NCBI GenBank assembly: GCA_026162565.1
Contig: JAOEIQ010000003.1
Coordinates: 310,001-374,000 of the forward strand
Direction of reading: 5' to 3'
Origin: Flavobacteriaceae bacterium NBU2973
GTDB lineage: Bacteria > Bacteroidota > Bacteroidia > Flavobacteriales > Flavobacteriaceae
Length of the DNA: 64,000 nt
Position 1 is the stretch's first letter. Every line of letters starts with the position of its first letter. The position numbers and the translations under genes are program-made. The notes beneath the pieces are model-generated. The model saw only the letters and a program-made list of their open reading frames with translations, ran no database searches and was not told the DNA's origin. Of the stretch, positions 37,005 to 46,723 are shown one piece after another.

Positions 37005-38340
37005 AAACTATTCTCAATAATGCCAATCCATATATAAATCCAGGTGCTGCAATTCTCATTGCTGAGTGATTGATAGTCGCAAACCAAAACGCTAAAAATG
37101 AATAAAATAAAATATTACCTTGTTGTTGCGTTCTGTAAGCTAGTGGTTTGATAATGAGTAGTAAAAGAATAATGAGTCCCAATATACCATGTTCTGATAA
37201 TAATCGGCTTACCTCATTATGGGATGCTACAATTTTACCTTCTTCTTCTAAACGAACTTGTTTCATCCCACTGGCACCAACACCTAAAAAAGGATGTTCT
37301 AAAAACCCTTGTATTTCATGAACGAATAATTCTAGTCGTCCTGTAGAGATATCTTCTTTTTCTCTTCCTATTGCATCTTTATTAGCATATCTATTATCAA
37401 TTAAACCAGATGTTTGACTGGAGGTGATAGTCCAAGTAACCATACTACCAAGTACTAAAATTATGAATAATGCAATGATTTGTTGTCGACGTTTATATTT
37501 AGACCTTAAATACAACACCCAAAGAAAGCCAGCAATAACAATAATAGAACCAAAAACTCCTCCTCTACTAAAAGTTACCAGTGCTCTGTAAGTCACAACA
37601 AATAATAATAATGAATTAAAAACTTTAAGAAATAAAGTAGGTGATTTTAAAAAAAAGCGAACTATAAAGGTCACCATTCCTAAACCTAAAAGTGTTGAAA
37701 CTTGATTTGGACCAAACCCTCCAGAAGTCGTAAAATTAGAACCTGTTCCTGTTAAAACCTCCTTTACACTTGGGTTATATAAAATAATATAAGTAGTCAT
37801 GGCGACAAGTGGATAACTCATACATGCCATTATTTGTAAGAGTTGTTCGGAAGTGACTTTTTTGTCGTAACAGTACAAAGCTGATATACCCAAACAGACT
37901 GGCCCACTTAAAACAAAAGCTACACTGGTTCTAAAATTTAAGTCAAACCCTAAATTTATTGACGCTACTAAAACAGATGGCACTAATAAAATTAAATACA
38001 TAAAGTAAGGGTAGGCTTTACCAGAAACACCATTAAAAAACATACCCATTAATACTAAAAGTATGACATAGTACTTTGAAAACTCATAGAATAAGCCTCC
38101 TCCAGTCATCCTAAACAAGGATTCAGCAGCAGCTATATAGGCACAGCCAAAAAGCACCCACATGGTTTTATCTGCTTTATGAGCTACAATTATTTTTAAA
38201 ATAAAAAAAGAACAAGCAATAGCAAAGTATAATTTTGAAAAAACAGGAATCATATTTATCAAAATACCTAGTGCTATGTGTAATACAATCATAAACACAT
38301 AAAGATCGTTGGTAAATTTATATTTACGAGCTTGCTTCAT
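36958..38340 (-). CDS. O-antigen ligase / polymerase family membrane protein
   Basis: A 460-residue polytopic protein with about twelve hydrophobic helices and a large periplasmic loop. The Wzy_C/WaaL-type segment is visible: 'STGRLELFVHEIQGFLEHPF', 'LGVGASGMKQ', 'SHNEVSRLLSEHGILGLI' with the conserved His. Members either polymerise repeat units or ligate finished O-antigen to lipid A core; which one applies cannot be told from sequence. It sits between GT4 genes, starting one base into the stop of the gene before it. Confidence 0.88.
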   Translation of the reverse strand: MKQARKYKFTNDLYVFMIVLHIALGILINMIPVFSKLYFAIACSFFILKIIVAHKADKTMWVLFGCAYIAAAESLFRMTGGGLFYEFSKYYVILLVLMGMFFNGVSGKAYPYFMYLILLVPSVLVASINLGFDLNFRTSVAFVLSGPVCLGISALYCYDKKVTSEQLLQIMACMSYPLVAMTTYIILYNPSVKEVLTGTGSNFTTSGGFGPNQVSTLLGLGMVTFIVRFFLKSPTLFLKVFNSLLLFVVTYRALVTFSRGGVFGSIIVIAGFLWVLYLRSKYKRRQQIIALFIILVLGSMVTWTITSSQTSGLIDNRYANKDAIGREKEDISTGRLELFVHEIQGFLEHPFLGVGASGMKQVRLEEEGKIVASHNEVSRLLSEHGILGLIILLLLIIKPLAYRTQQQGNILFYSFLAFWFATINHSAMRIAAPGFIYGLALLRIVYEKKNPIHRKLSARK

Positions 38341-39422
38341 TAACTAACTTCTAAAACTTTGGTGTAAATAGAGACGACTTTTTTTATTTGTGAATCTACA
38401 GAAAACGTATTTTTGATGTGCTGATGTAATGCCTCTCCAGCATGAGTTCGTAATGTATTATCTTCCATATACAGTGAAAGTGCATCTGATAATGCAAGAT
38501 GATCATTTTTTTGCACCAATTTCCCTAAATTACTATTTGATATAACTTTAGAACAATCTCCAACATCTGTTGCAACAACAGCTAAACTCCCTAAACCATA
38601 CTCTAAAAGTGCTAATGGCAAACCTTCAGAATTAGATGATAGCACACCAATATTGGATTGCTCAATTACATATTCAACATCTTGAACACTTCCATAAAAA
38701 AACACCTTTTCTTTTAATTTAAACTCTTCAATTAACTTAAAAATATGTTTGGAGTAATCATCATTAAAATCTTTTCCTACACAGTGCAACGTCCATTCTC
38801 GAAATTTAGACTGTAATCTCTCAAAAGCCCTTAATAGATTTTCATGATCTTTTTGAGGTCGCAAATTAGCTAAACACAATATTCTCTTTCCTAAAACACC
38901 ATTTAAATGAGTTTCTTTCTTATTATTGTTTTTTACAACAAAGTTGGGTAAATAAGATACACTATCGCATGACAGTTTAGTTTTTGACCAGGTTTCCAAT
39001 TGTTCATTAACACTAAATATATGAGAAAAATAGTTTGAGCAAAACTTTAGAATTCTATGTTTTCTTTTATCGAGAAACTGGCTTTTACCATAGTGATCGT
39101 GCCAAACAATTTTAATATTTCCTCCAAATACTTTTAAAATAGTAGCTAAAAAAAACGACGAAGAATGTGCATGAATAATTGCTATTTGTTCATTCTTAAC
39201 ATAACTTAATAGCCTTTTTATTACTGCATAATCTACTGTTCGTTTCTTGTTCAAGAAAAAATAATTAACCTTATTAGATACGCTATCTTTTAAAAGTCCT
39301 TCGTCTCTAGTTACACATAAATAAGACTCTACATCATGATTTGCTAAACTATTAGCCATATTTACAGCTACTCGTTCGGCACCACCTGTATGCAATGAGT
39401 CTATTAATTGTAAAACTCTCAT
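38340..39422 (-). CDS. Glycosyltransferase family 4 protein
   Basis: A 360-residue GT-B enzyme. It begins MRVLQLIDSLHTGGAERVAV, the classic donor/acceptor N-domain start with 'GGAER'. The C-domain has 'ILCLANLRPQKDHENLLRAF' and the EX7E region 'SSNSEGLPLALLEYGLG'. I chose the start at 39422, which overlaps the previous gene's stop as TAATG, over one 63 bases upstream. It should transfer one sugar of the repeat unit; the donor is unknown. Confidence 0.92.
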   Translation of the reverse strand: MRVLQLIDSLHTGGAERVAVNMANSLANHDVESYLCVTRDEGLLKDSVSNKVNYFFLNKKRTVDYAVIKRLLSYVKNEQIAIIHAHSSSFFLATILKVFGGNIKIVWHDHYGKSQFLDKRKHRILKFCSNYFSHIFSVNEQLETWSKTKLSCDSVSYLPNFVVKNNNKKETHLNGVLGKRILCLANLRPQKDHENLLRAFERLQSKFREWTLHCVGKDFNDDYSKHIFKLIEEFKLKEKVFFYGSVQDVEYVIEQSNIGVLSSNSEGLPLALLEYGLGSLAVVATDVGDCSKVISNSNLGKLVQKNDHLALSDALSLYMEDNTLRTHAGEALHQHIKNTFSVDSQIKKVVSIYTKVLEVS

Positions 39423-40540
39423 TATTCTAAAACATATTTCTTTATAGAACTTTCTAAAGTTTCTAAAGTGTATTGTTGCGACCAATCTAAAGCCTGTTTA
39501 GCCATATCATTCAAGTCAGATTTGTGTAAATGTTTTTCTATTGCTTTTACAGCCAATTCAACATTTGGTTCAATTAAAATACCTCTATTTCCGTAATCTA
39601 AGATCCACTCTAAACAGGATATTTTTGTAGAAACTGGTATAGCTCCATAAAACATCCCTTCAGCAATTGCTTTTGGCCATCCTTCACTTTTTGAGGGTAA
39701 AATTGTAAAATGCGCTTGCTTTAATCGTTCTCTTATAACTTCCTTTTCTTGATTACCATAAAGTATAATAACGTCTTGAAGATTATTATTTTTTATATAA
39801 TTTTCTAGGTCTAATCTTAAATCACCCTCTCCATACATATGAAGTTTTGATTTATATCCTTTGTTGTTAAGTAGTTCAATAATTTTAATGGTTAATAAAG
39901 GTCTCTTTCCTATTACTAACGCTCCTGCAAACACAAACTGAAGTTCTTCATTAAAATTTCTTTTATTAAAACTCACTTTTTCGTGTTCAAAATAGGTAGC
40001 AGAAATAAATGGTGTAACATAGTCACTTTTACTGTTCCAATCGCCATACACTAATACTCTCATTTTTTTAGTAAAAAACGTATTACTTAATAGGCATTTT
40101 TGAAATTTATACCCTAAAGGCTGAATACTATTTGGATCCCAATTGCCAGCATATTTTGTAATCTTTTTTTTAGACGGAAAAAAAACTTGTACAATTGAAG
40201 CTAAAGCTGCTACATTGCTAGGGCATCTAAAATGTAATTGATCTGCCTTTCGCATCACTTTAGCCATTTTATAAAAAACTCCTGGCAGTAAGATTAGAAT
40301 TCTGAAAATACTCTGTATCGATTTAATATTAAAATCGGGAGCTTCAACAAATGTTATTTTTTTATGATCATATGGTAAATCTATTGCAGAAACTACATTG
40401 TTTTTTGATTTTGGAGCTACAACAATAACGTCGTCAACATATTTGGTCCAAATATTCATTTCTCGTATATATGGTGCATAACCATAATATTTGCCATCCT
40501 TCTCTCTGTGTTGCACTAATGTAAATATGGCAAATGTCAT
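39422..40540 (-). CDS. Glycosyltransferase family 4 protein
   Basis: A 372-residue GT-B glycosyltransferase. The N-domain starts 'MTFAIFTLVQHREKDGKYYG' and includes 'LHFRCPSNVAALA'. The C-domain shows 'FVFAGALVIGKRPLLTIKI' and the EX7E region 'SKSEGWPKAIAEGMFYGAIP'. It overlaps the upstream GT2 gene by four bases and is coupled to the next through TAATG. The sugar specificity is unknown. Confidence 0.9.
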   Translation of the reverse strand: MTFAIFTLVQHREKDGKYYGYAPYIREMNIWTKYVDDVIVVAPKSKNNVVSAIDLPYDHKKITFVEAPDFNIKSIQSIFRILILLPGVFYKMAKVMRKADQLHFRCPSNVAALASIVQVFFPSKKKITKYAGNWDPNSIQPLGYKFQKCLLSNTFFTKKMRVLVYGDWNSKSDYVTPFISATYFEHEKVSFNKRNFNEELQFVFAGALVIGKRPLLTIKIIELLNNKGYKSKLHMYGEGDLRLDLENYIKNNNLQDVIILYGNQEKEVIRERLKQAHFTILPSKSEGWPKAIAEGMFYGAIPVSTKISCLEWILDYGNRGILIEPNVELAVKAIEKHLHKSDLNDMAKQALDWSQQYTLETLESSIKKYVLE

Positions 40541-41532
40541 TTTTCTACAGTTGGTTTTTTAAAAATTAAACTTATCCAGCCTATTAATCGTCCAAATCCT
40601 TCAGCTAGAGCATCCATTTTTTTTGAGCTCGTAAAAACTCCTATAAAAGTAATAATCATTAATAATAAAGCGGTTACATTCCATTTTATAATGGACATAA
40701 ATGACGATTTTGGATATTTTACTCTCCATACATACCATCCATTCCGTAAAACCATTTTTCCATATTTATACTTATTAGGCCTCCCTGAAACATGATGATG
40801 ATGACTTAATCTAGCATTGGTATTAACATATAATGCTCCTTTTTTCGTTAGTCTCAATGAAAAATCTGTATCCTCATATAAACCATAGCCTTCAAAATAT
40901 TTTGAAAAACTTAATGCTTCAAAAACCTCTTTTCTATAAGATGCTACACCTCCCATTATCTGTTCCACTTGGTATATTTTTCCTGAGGGTGGTAAAAAAC
41001 TAACAGATCTACCATGAGAGAACGTGGGTAAAAATGCTGGATTGGTATCAGGTTCCAAGCCGAAATAGTTTCTAATTCTAAATCTCAAAGGCTCCTCTCG
41101 CATCCATCCATCATATATAAACTTACCTTTTAGTTTATTCAAATTGGTCTCTTCCCACTCAACCTCATTAGTTATGTAACCTCCTACAGCTAATGCTTTA
41201 GGGTAAGTATTATACGTCGCTATAATTTCTTTAAAGAAATCCTGTTCTAAAATAGTATCATCATCTAAAAAACATATAATCTCTGAAGACTCCTTAACTT
41301 GTTTTATTCCAAAATTTCGTTGTTTGGTTAACCCTCTATGTAATTCATCAACTTTAAAATATGTTAAATTTTTAAACGTGTTTTGTTTTAAAGCTTCTTC
41401 TGTTTCATCATTTATCGAACCATCAATTATTAAAATTTCATTAGGACAAAGAGATTGCTGATTTACCGAATTTAACAAATTCAATAAAGATTGAGCTCTC
41501 ATGTATGTACAAATAACTAACGAAAATTCCAT
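40537..41532 (-). CDS. Glycosyltransferase family 2 protein
   Basis: A 331-residue GT-A enzyme. It opens 'SLVICTYMRAQSLLNLLNSV'. The metal-binding Asp cluster is 'ICFLDDDTILEQDF' (about 92-105). The acceptor region 'FEGYGLYEDTDFSLRL' is about residue 215-230. A hydrophobic helix near the C-terminus ('TALLLMIITFIGVF') should anchor it to the inner membrane. It probably adds one sugar to the lipid-linked glycan. Confidence 0.92.
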   Translation of the reverse strand: MEFSLVICTYMRAQSLLNLLNSVNQQSLCPNEILIIDGSINDETEEALKQNTFKNLTYFKVDELHRGLTKQRNFGIKQVKESSEIICFLDDDTILEQDFFKEIIATYNTYPKALAVGGYITNEVEWEETNLNKLKGKFIYDGWMREEPLRFRIRNYFGLEPDTNPAFLPTFSHGRSVSFLPPSGKIYQVEQIMGGVASYRKEVFEALSFSKYFEGYGLYEDTDFSLRLTKKGALYVNTNARLSHHHHVSGRPNKYKYGKMVLRNGWYVWRVKYPKSSFMSIIKWNVTALLLMIITFIGVFTSSKKMDALAEGFGRLIGWISLIFKKPTVEK

Positions 41533-41549
41533 CTACTATTTAAACTGAC

Positions 41550-43094
41550 TTATTTATAACGAACACCTAATTGAATCAATTTTTTTGCATAAAAAACTGA
41601 TCTTTTAAATTGTAATATTTTATATGGTAATTTTAAAAGTTTAGGAATAAATTTAAGTTTACTTCCTTTGAACAAGTGTAGTATAAAATATTTGTATTTA
41701 TACTCTTCAAACTGTTCTGGTGTAAAATGTTTATGAATTTGATACATGATTGTTGGACTAGGAACTGGTCTAATATGTTTAACAGGAGTATCTAATTCCC
41801 AAGGTTGTTGTTTTCTTTTTTTACCTAAAATTTTAGCTTGACTTCCCCAAAACCTGTAACCTCCACTAGACGGTTTTAGGTGCAAATTAACTGAAAAAGG
41901 ATTTTGTAGTAATGTGACACCACTTTTTAATAAGGATATACCAAAATCACTATCCTCACCATAACCTCCATCATAATTAATATCGTTACCTATAATATTG
42001 TTTACATGCTCTCTTCTTACACAGGTATTTGCATTGTTAAAAGTTAAAGCCGCTCCTACCTTTAGAGTTTTATCTTTATAATCTTCTAATTTTCTTTCTA
42101 AATCAGCTAAATCTTGATTAGAATTATCTGCCATGATATCTAACCCATTACAGCCTCCAGCATTATATGTTTGTAAAATTCTAATATGATTTTCTATAAA
42201 ATTAGGTTGGATTCTTATATCATCATCTCCAAAAATTATGAAATCACCAGTGCACAAATTAATAGCTTCATTCCTTGCTCTGCAGCTTCCTTTTGTCGTT
42301 TGCCATTTAAAATCTACTTTAAAAGGATAATTAGAACGATCATACAAAGTGGAATCTCTACTCGTTTCTGGAGTTGCATCCACTACTACAACTTGAGTAG
42401 GTTGATAGGTTTGATTAACTAAATCTTGGAGTAAAGTAAGCGTAAAATCCTGACGCATCATGGTGGGAATAATATAACTTACTGTTGGGTTTCCTTTAAT
42501 TGGATGTAATTTACGAGGCGGAATTGAGACTCCTTGTGGTCTTAATTTAAAATGCTTTTTTGCATATAGTAGTGATTTCCATTCCTTATACTTCCAGAAA
42601 CCTTTTCTGTATAGCATATAAAACGAATGTTCCATCTTAAAGTTTTTTCTGTAAAAAGTGTATCTGTCTTTTGCACTTATTAAAATAGTATCTTTAGACT
42701 TTTCAGTGTAGAGAGATGTAACATAATATGGAATTGCACCTCTATTTCTTAAAGCATTATAAGCAAAATCTAATGCTTTTATTTGATCGTTTTCATAATC
42801 CTCATCAAAGCCACCTAAAATATTCCATGTAGATTCTCGTATAGCAAAGTTATTTGGGTTTAATCTCCAACTAATACATTGATCTAAATCATCAAAGTCA
42901 TTAATAAACCAAAAAAACACAACAGCATGATACACGATATCCCTAAATTCATTTTTATAACCTTGCTCAAAAGAACTATGCCAAATATCGCCATCACCAT
43001 GAGAGAGGGCTTCTAGCAATTTTAAATCTGGATTCCCAGTATATAAAATTGTTTCACCCGAATTAGTAGTATATCTTTTAAATTCTACAGACAT
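41550..43094 (-). CDS. Two-part glycosyltransferase: half GT2 domain fused to a full GT2 domain
   Basis: A 514-residue protein. A complete GT-A domain spans about 205-440: 'SYIIPTMMRQDFTLTLLQDL', Asp cluster 'FIIFGDDDIRIQP', acceptor region 'YGEDSDFGISLL'. The first 190 or so residues are unusual. Residues about 75-125 ('NNFAIRESTWNILGGFDE') look like only the acceptor half of a second GT2 fold, with no nucleotide-binding half before it. The N-terminus may therefore be a remnant or a regulatory domain. It overlaps nothing and lies four bases after the GT4 gene upstream. Confidence 0.85.
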   Translation of the reverse strand: MSVEFKRYTTNSGETILYTGNPDLKLLEALSHGDGDIWHSSFEQGYKNEFRDIVYHAVVFFWFINDFDDLDQCISWRLNPNNFAIRESTWNILGGFDEDYENDQIKALDFAYNALRNRGAIPYYVTSLYTEKSKDTILISAKDRYTFYRKNFKMEHSFYMLYRKGFWKYKEWKSLLYAKKHFKLRPQGVSIPPRKLHPIKGNPTVSYIIPTMMRQDFTLTLLQDLVNQTYQPTQVVVVDATPETSRDSTLYDRSNYPFKVDFKWQTTKGSCRARNEAINLCTGDFIIFGDDDIRIQPNFIENHIRILQTYNAGGCNGLDIMADNSNQDLADLERKLEDYKDKTLKVGAALTFNNANTCVRREHVNNIIGNDINYDGGYGEDSDFGISLLKSGVTLLQNPFSVNLHLKPSSGGYRFWGSQAKILGKKRKQQPWELDTPVKHIRPVPSPTIMYQIHKHFTPEQFEEYKYKYFILHLFKGSKLKFIPKLLKLPYKILQFKRSVFYAKKLIQLGVRYK

Positions 43095-43097
43095 AAA

Positions 43098-44255
43098 TTA
43101 ACTTCTAGATTCAGCAAGTAAAGCTATACTATTTTTATAGTGTTCAATATTTTTATTTGTAATTATTTGTGTTGAAAAATTAGCCGCGACATGTTCACGG
43201 CCATTCTTACCAAACTCTGTTCTTAACTGATTACTATCTAACAGTTTTATAATTTTATTGGCAAACTCTTCATGTTTTTTTGGATCTACTGTATAACCAG
43301 TTTTTCCATCTATCATAAGCTCATTCGCCCAACCAATGTTTGAAGAAACTAATGCTTTTTCCATAGCTAAAGCTTCTAACCAGGTCATTGGGAAAGCTTC
43401 AGCAAAACTTGGCAATACTATAACAGAGGCTCTTGCAATATACTTTTTAATGTCTTGATAAGGAACTTCTTTTATATACTGAACTTTATTCTTGGCTTTA
43501 TCTGAAAGCAACCTATTAAAAAGACTTAAGGTGGACGTATTCTCAAAAATATCATTACTGTCTTTACCAATTAACAGTAACTCTGCATCATGCTTTTTTT
43601 CTACAACCAGGTTAAATGTTTTTGCAAGCTCTAACACGCCTTTTTTTCTGATAATTGTTCCAAAATATAATAGTTGATTGTCATTTACAGACTCATGTAA
43701 TGGTTTAAAGTCATCAATATTTATACTATTATGAATCGTTTTAATAGTATGCCTTAAACCAAAAATATACTTGGTTAGTTTACCAGTATAAGTACTTACA
43801 GAGATAATAGCATCAGCATTTTTTAAAGCTTTTTTTTCTAAAAAAAAGTGTTTCCACTTTTGTTTTCTATTTTCAATCTTACAGAAATAACCATCACTAC
43901 CATTCAGTCTGATAATTAACGGGACAGAAAACTTCATAAAAGCAGAAATACCTGTCCAATCTGGCGCTTCAATTAGATTAATTTTAGTAGTATGAATGTC
44001 ATTTTGAATAATTTTCTGTATGCGCTTTCTTTCAAAATGCCAATTAAAAAATGGATATACTTTTTTAGATATACTTACAATTCTAACTCCAGATTCTATG
44101 ACTTCAAAATCACTGTTTTGCCAGCACACAAATACAGTAACTTTTATATCTTGACTTACCAATCCTTCAGCAAGGTTTTTAATACTTGTACCTAATCCTC
44201 CTGATTTTTTTAATCTCTCATGAGGAAATTCTGGAGTTAAAAAACCTATATGCAT
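43098..44255 (-). CDS. Glycosyltransferase family 4 protein
   Basis: A 385-residue GT-B enzyme. The N-domain has 'MHIGFLTPEFPHERLKKSGG' and 'LGTSIKNLAEGL', as in glycogen-synthase-like GT4 members. The C-domain has 'LLYFGTIIRKKGVLELAKTF' and the donor-binding region 'SFAEAFPMTWLEALAMEKAL'. It should transfer a sugar from a nucleotide donor with retention. The start overlaps the end of the upstream GT4 gene by ten bases. Confidence 0.92.
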   Translation of the reverse strand: MHIGFLTPEFPHERLKKSGGLGTSIKNLAEGLVSQDIKVTVFVCWQNSDFEVIESGVRIVSISKKVYPFFNWHFERKRIQKIIQNDIHTTKINLIEAPDWTGISAFMKFSVPLIIRLNGSDGYFCKIENRKQKWKHFFLEKKALKNADAIISVSTYTGKLTKYIFGLRHTIKTIHNSINIDDFKPLHESVNDNQLLYFGTIIRKKGVLELAKTFNLVVEKKHDAELLLIGKDSNDIFENTSTLSLFNRLLSDKAKNKVQYIKEVPYQDIKKYIARASVIVLPSFAEAFPMTWLEALAMEKALVSSNIGWANELMIDGKTGYTVDPKKHEEFANKIIKLLDSNQLRTEFGKNGREHVAANFSTQIITNKNIEHYKNSIALLAESRS

Positions 44256-45322
44256 TCTAGAAGATTTAAATGTTGATTAACCATTTTTTCAATAGTGTAC
44301 TTATCTTTTATAAGCTTACTGACATCTAAATTAATTGTCTTGTTATTCGTAAGTATATCTGTAATAATTTGTTGTAACCCATTTACATCTCCAGCTGTAA
44401 ATACAAAACCATTTTCATTATCGGTAATTACTTCTAAATTACCACCAACTTCTGTTGTAATTACAGGAACATTTGCAGATAAGCTTTCTAAAATAGATAA
44501 ACTAAAACACTCCATATAAGTTGGTTGTAACAGATAACTGTAATGTTTAAATTCTGTATTTAAGTTTGAAGAACTCCCTTTAAAATAAATAACGCTCTGT
44601 AAATTATAAGACGCAACTTGATTTTGTAATTCTTGTTCTATAGGTCCTTCCCCAAAAATATCGATATGCAATTTATTTTGTAACGATGTATCTAACCCAT
44701 TGACTGCTTCAATAAGGTCTTGAATTCCTTTTGATGGTCGTAAATGAGATGCTACTATAAACTTATTGGTATTAGAATCTGTCCTTTGTTCAAAAACAGA
44801 GGTATCTATACCATTGTGTATAACTTTAGTTTTTGTATTTAGAAATGCACCATAATCCTTTAGAATATGTTTTTTAGTATAGTTAGACACTCCCACAAAA
44901 ACATCTATATATTTAGAATATAGCAGTCCTTTAATTTTGTTCTTGATTCTTTTTTTTAAAGGATAGCCTTTATAAGGTCTAGGGTTATGATCTACAGCAA
45001 TAATTTGAGTTTGACTATTTACCTCTTTTACGTTTTTGTAAAACGATGTACATAATTCCAAAAAATGAGTAATGACCACATCGTATATTACTGGTGTAGT
45101 TTTTATATGGTTTAAAAAAAACGATTCTATACTCTGATTGTTAGCACTTTTAATATGTAAACTAGTATAAAACTCAAAGGTTTCTGAATTGGTAAAAAAC
45201 CAGTCTATAGTATACTCTTTTTTTTCAGCTTCTGTATTAAACGCTCTAAAAAAACGATCCATACCACCTATTCTATCAGGTTTTATTTGATAGTTGCAAA
45301 CAATTGCTATATGACGATTCAT
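44246..45322 (-). CDS. Glycosyltransferase family 4 protein
   Basis: A 358-residue GT-B glycosyltransferase. It begins MNRHIAIVCNYQIKPDRIGG. The C-domain shows 'FIVASHLRPSKGIQDLIEAV' and the EX7E region 'MECFSLSILESLSANVPVI'. Two starts are possible: 45322, where ATG overlaps the upstream TAA as TAATG, or 45334, four codons longer (MSKV). I prefer 45322 because it starts directly at the first strand and is translationally coupled. Sugar unknown. Confidence 0.88.
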   Translation of the reverse strand: MNRHIAIVCNYQIKPDRIGGMDRFFRAFNTEAEKKEYTIDWFFTNSETFEFYTSLHIKSANNQSIESFFLNHIKTTPVIYDVVITHFLELCTSFYKNVKEVNSQTQIIAVDHNPRPYKGYPLKKRIKNKIKGLLYSKYIDVFVGVSNYTKKHILKDYGAFLNTKTKVIHNGIDTSVFEQRTDSNTNKFIVASHLRPSKGIQDLIEAVNGLDTSLQNKLHIDIFGEGPIEQELQNQVASYNLQSVIYFKGSSSNLNTEFKHYSYLLQPTYMECFSLSILESLSANVPVITTEVGGNLEVITDNENGFVFTAGDVNGLQQIITDILTNNKTINLDVSKLIKDKYTIEKMVNQHLNLLECI

Positions 45323-46722
45323 TACTTTAGACATTTAAAAATAGATTGTGCAACTTGTTGAGACGTATCTTCTAGAGGAACTCCTATTTGAAGATTTATA
45401 AACTCTTTTCTCTCTTTATCTTTATTATCAGAATTACTTAAAATATGATTTAAATGATTTAAGTAGTCCTCTTTGTTTTTAGAAATTAATGAAGCATCAG
45501 ATAGCACTAAATTTTTTAGATGCCTATACTCTAAAAACTTTTGATCATTAAAAAGTTCATTGTCATCATTCCCAAAAACTGGATTAATAACTGGTTTGTT
45601 AAATATAAACGCATCTAATGTAATAGTTGATAAGACATTCACACACAAAAAGCAATTGGCTAGCATAGATTTTAAATCCATTAAATCTTCTAATGAAGGA
45701 ACTCTCTGCGACCATGCCTCTTGATGGTTTTGTCTAACAGATGTCCAATCTGGATAGTTCCATTTAATAAAATTAAAACGTTCTGCAATATGTTTAAATC
45801 GATCTGGATTCTCCGCAGGTGATGTTCTAACAAGTAAATTTACTTTTTGTATCAACTTATTTTCCTCTATATATTTAGCTAGTATTTCTAAATAAATAGG
45901 ATCGTTCTCACTACTAGAATCGTTACAAGTAAAAAATAATAATGGTAGCTTACTATCTAAATTAAACTTCTTATGTAGTGAGTCTTTATCGTAACCAAAG
46001 TTTTGATACGTGTAAGGTTCAAATTGAGGTGTTCCAACAATGTGTATTTGCGACGCTTTTACTTGTTTATAAAATTGAAGTAATTCAGTTTTCATTAAAT
46101 CACTCCAAACAAAGTAATTATTAAAATTACCAGCCATTCTTCCTTTAGAAGCTATGTTATCCCAACTAAAAATAAACGTTCCATTAGGTATTTTTAATTG
46201 TTCTGAAGCATATATTAAAGGTGCAATAAATGGTGGCCTTTGGTGTGTGAAAAATAAAAAGTCTAACCTATCCTCTTTTAAAATAGAAATATACTCCTTG
46301 GTAATAGGATGATTTTTAAATGTAGCCTGTTGAAAGGAATTAAATTTCTGAATCCAGAATTCTGACTTTAAAAATCTAGTTATAAAAAAAATAAATCGTT
46401 TAGCTATACCTCGGTTAGAATTGTTAAATGTTTTATTAATATTAAAACTATCTCTAATACCAAAGTTGTTTTTCATATTAAGTTGTAGATGAGCCACTTC
46501 TTTTAACTTCATGAAAAACCATGTGAAAAAATTTTCTTTGTAGGTTTTTAACTCCACAACTTTATGATTATTTAGATGATCTTTATAAACCACTTTTGGT
46601 AAGCATGAGTAAATAATTACCTCATCAAATATATTGTTGGCTTCTTTTACAAACTTTGTTAAAATAAAGTTTCTAAAACCTACTCCATCAGTTATAACCA
46701 GTCCTAATCGTTTCTTGCTCAT
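45322..46722 (-). CDS. Unassigned GT-B-like glycosyltransferase, candidate nonulosonic acid transferase
   Basis: A 466-residue soluble protein without an exact family that I can name. The fold appears to be GT-B-like: a first domain starting 'KKRLGLVITDGVGFRNFI', a middle 'FIFSWDNIASKGRMAGNFNN', 'IHIVGTPQFEPY', and a C-domain with 'LPLLFFTCNDSS', 'NLLVRTSPAENPDRF' and 'STITLDAFIFNKPVINPVFG'. The last resembles the donor phosphate region of CDP-glycerol- or polysialyl-type transferases. It follows neuA-neuB-neuC, a deacetylase and a GNAT, and no known sialyltransferase is nearby. Transfer of the CMP-activated sugar is therefore an inference from context. Confidence 0.7.
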   Translation of the reverse strand: MSKKRLGLVITDGVGFRNFILTKFVKEANNIFDEVIIYSCLPKVVYKDHLNNHKVVELKTYKENFFTWFFMKLKEVAHLQLNMKNNFGIRDSFNINKTFNNSNRGIAKRFIFFITRFLKSEFWIQKFNSFQQATFKNHPITKEYISILKEDRLDFLFFTHQRPPFIAPLIYASEQLKIPNGTFIFSWDNIASKGRMAGNFNNYFVWSDLMKTELLQFYKQVKASQIHIVGTPQFEPYTYQNFGYDKDSLHKKFNLDSKLPLLFFTCNDSSSENDPIYLEILAKYIEENKLIQKVNLLVRTSPAENPDRFKHIAERFNFIKWNYPDWTSVRQNHQEAWSQRVPSLEDLMDLKSMLANCFLCVNVLSTITLDAFIFNKPVINPVFGNDDNELFNDQKFLEYRHLKNLVLSDASLISKNKEDYLNHLNHILSNSDNKDKERKEFINLQIGVPLEDTSQQVAQSIFKCLK

Positions 46723-46723
46723 T

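Noticed and set aside
43992-44195. Short plus-strand open frame within the GT4 gene
   Set aside because: Antisense to conserved GT4 sequence; typical chance frame in AT-rich DNA.
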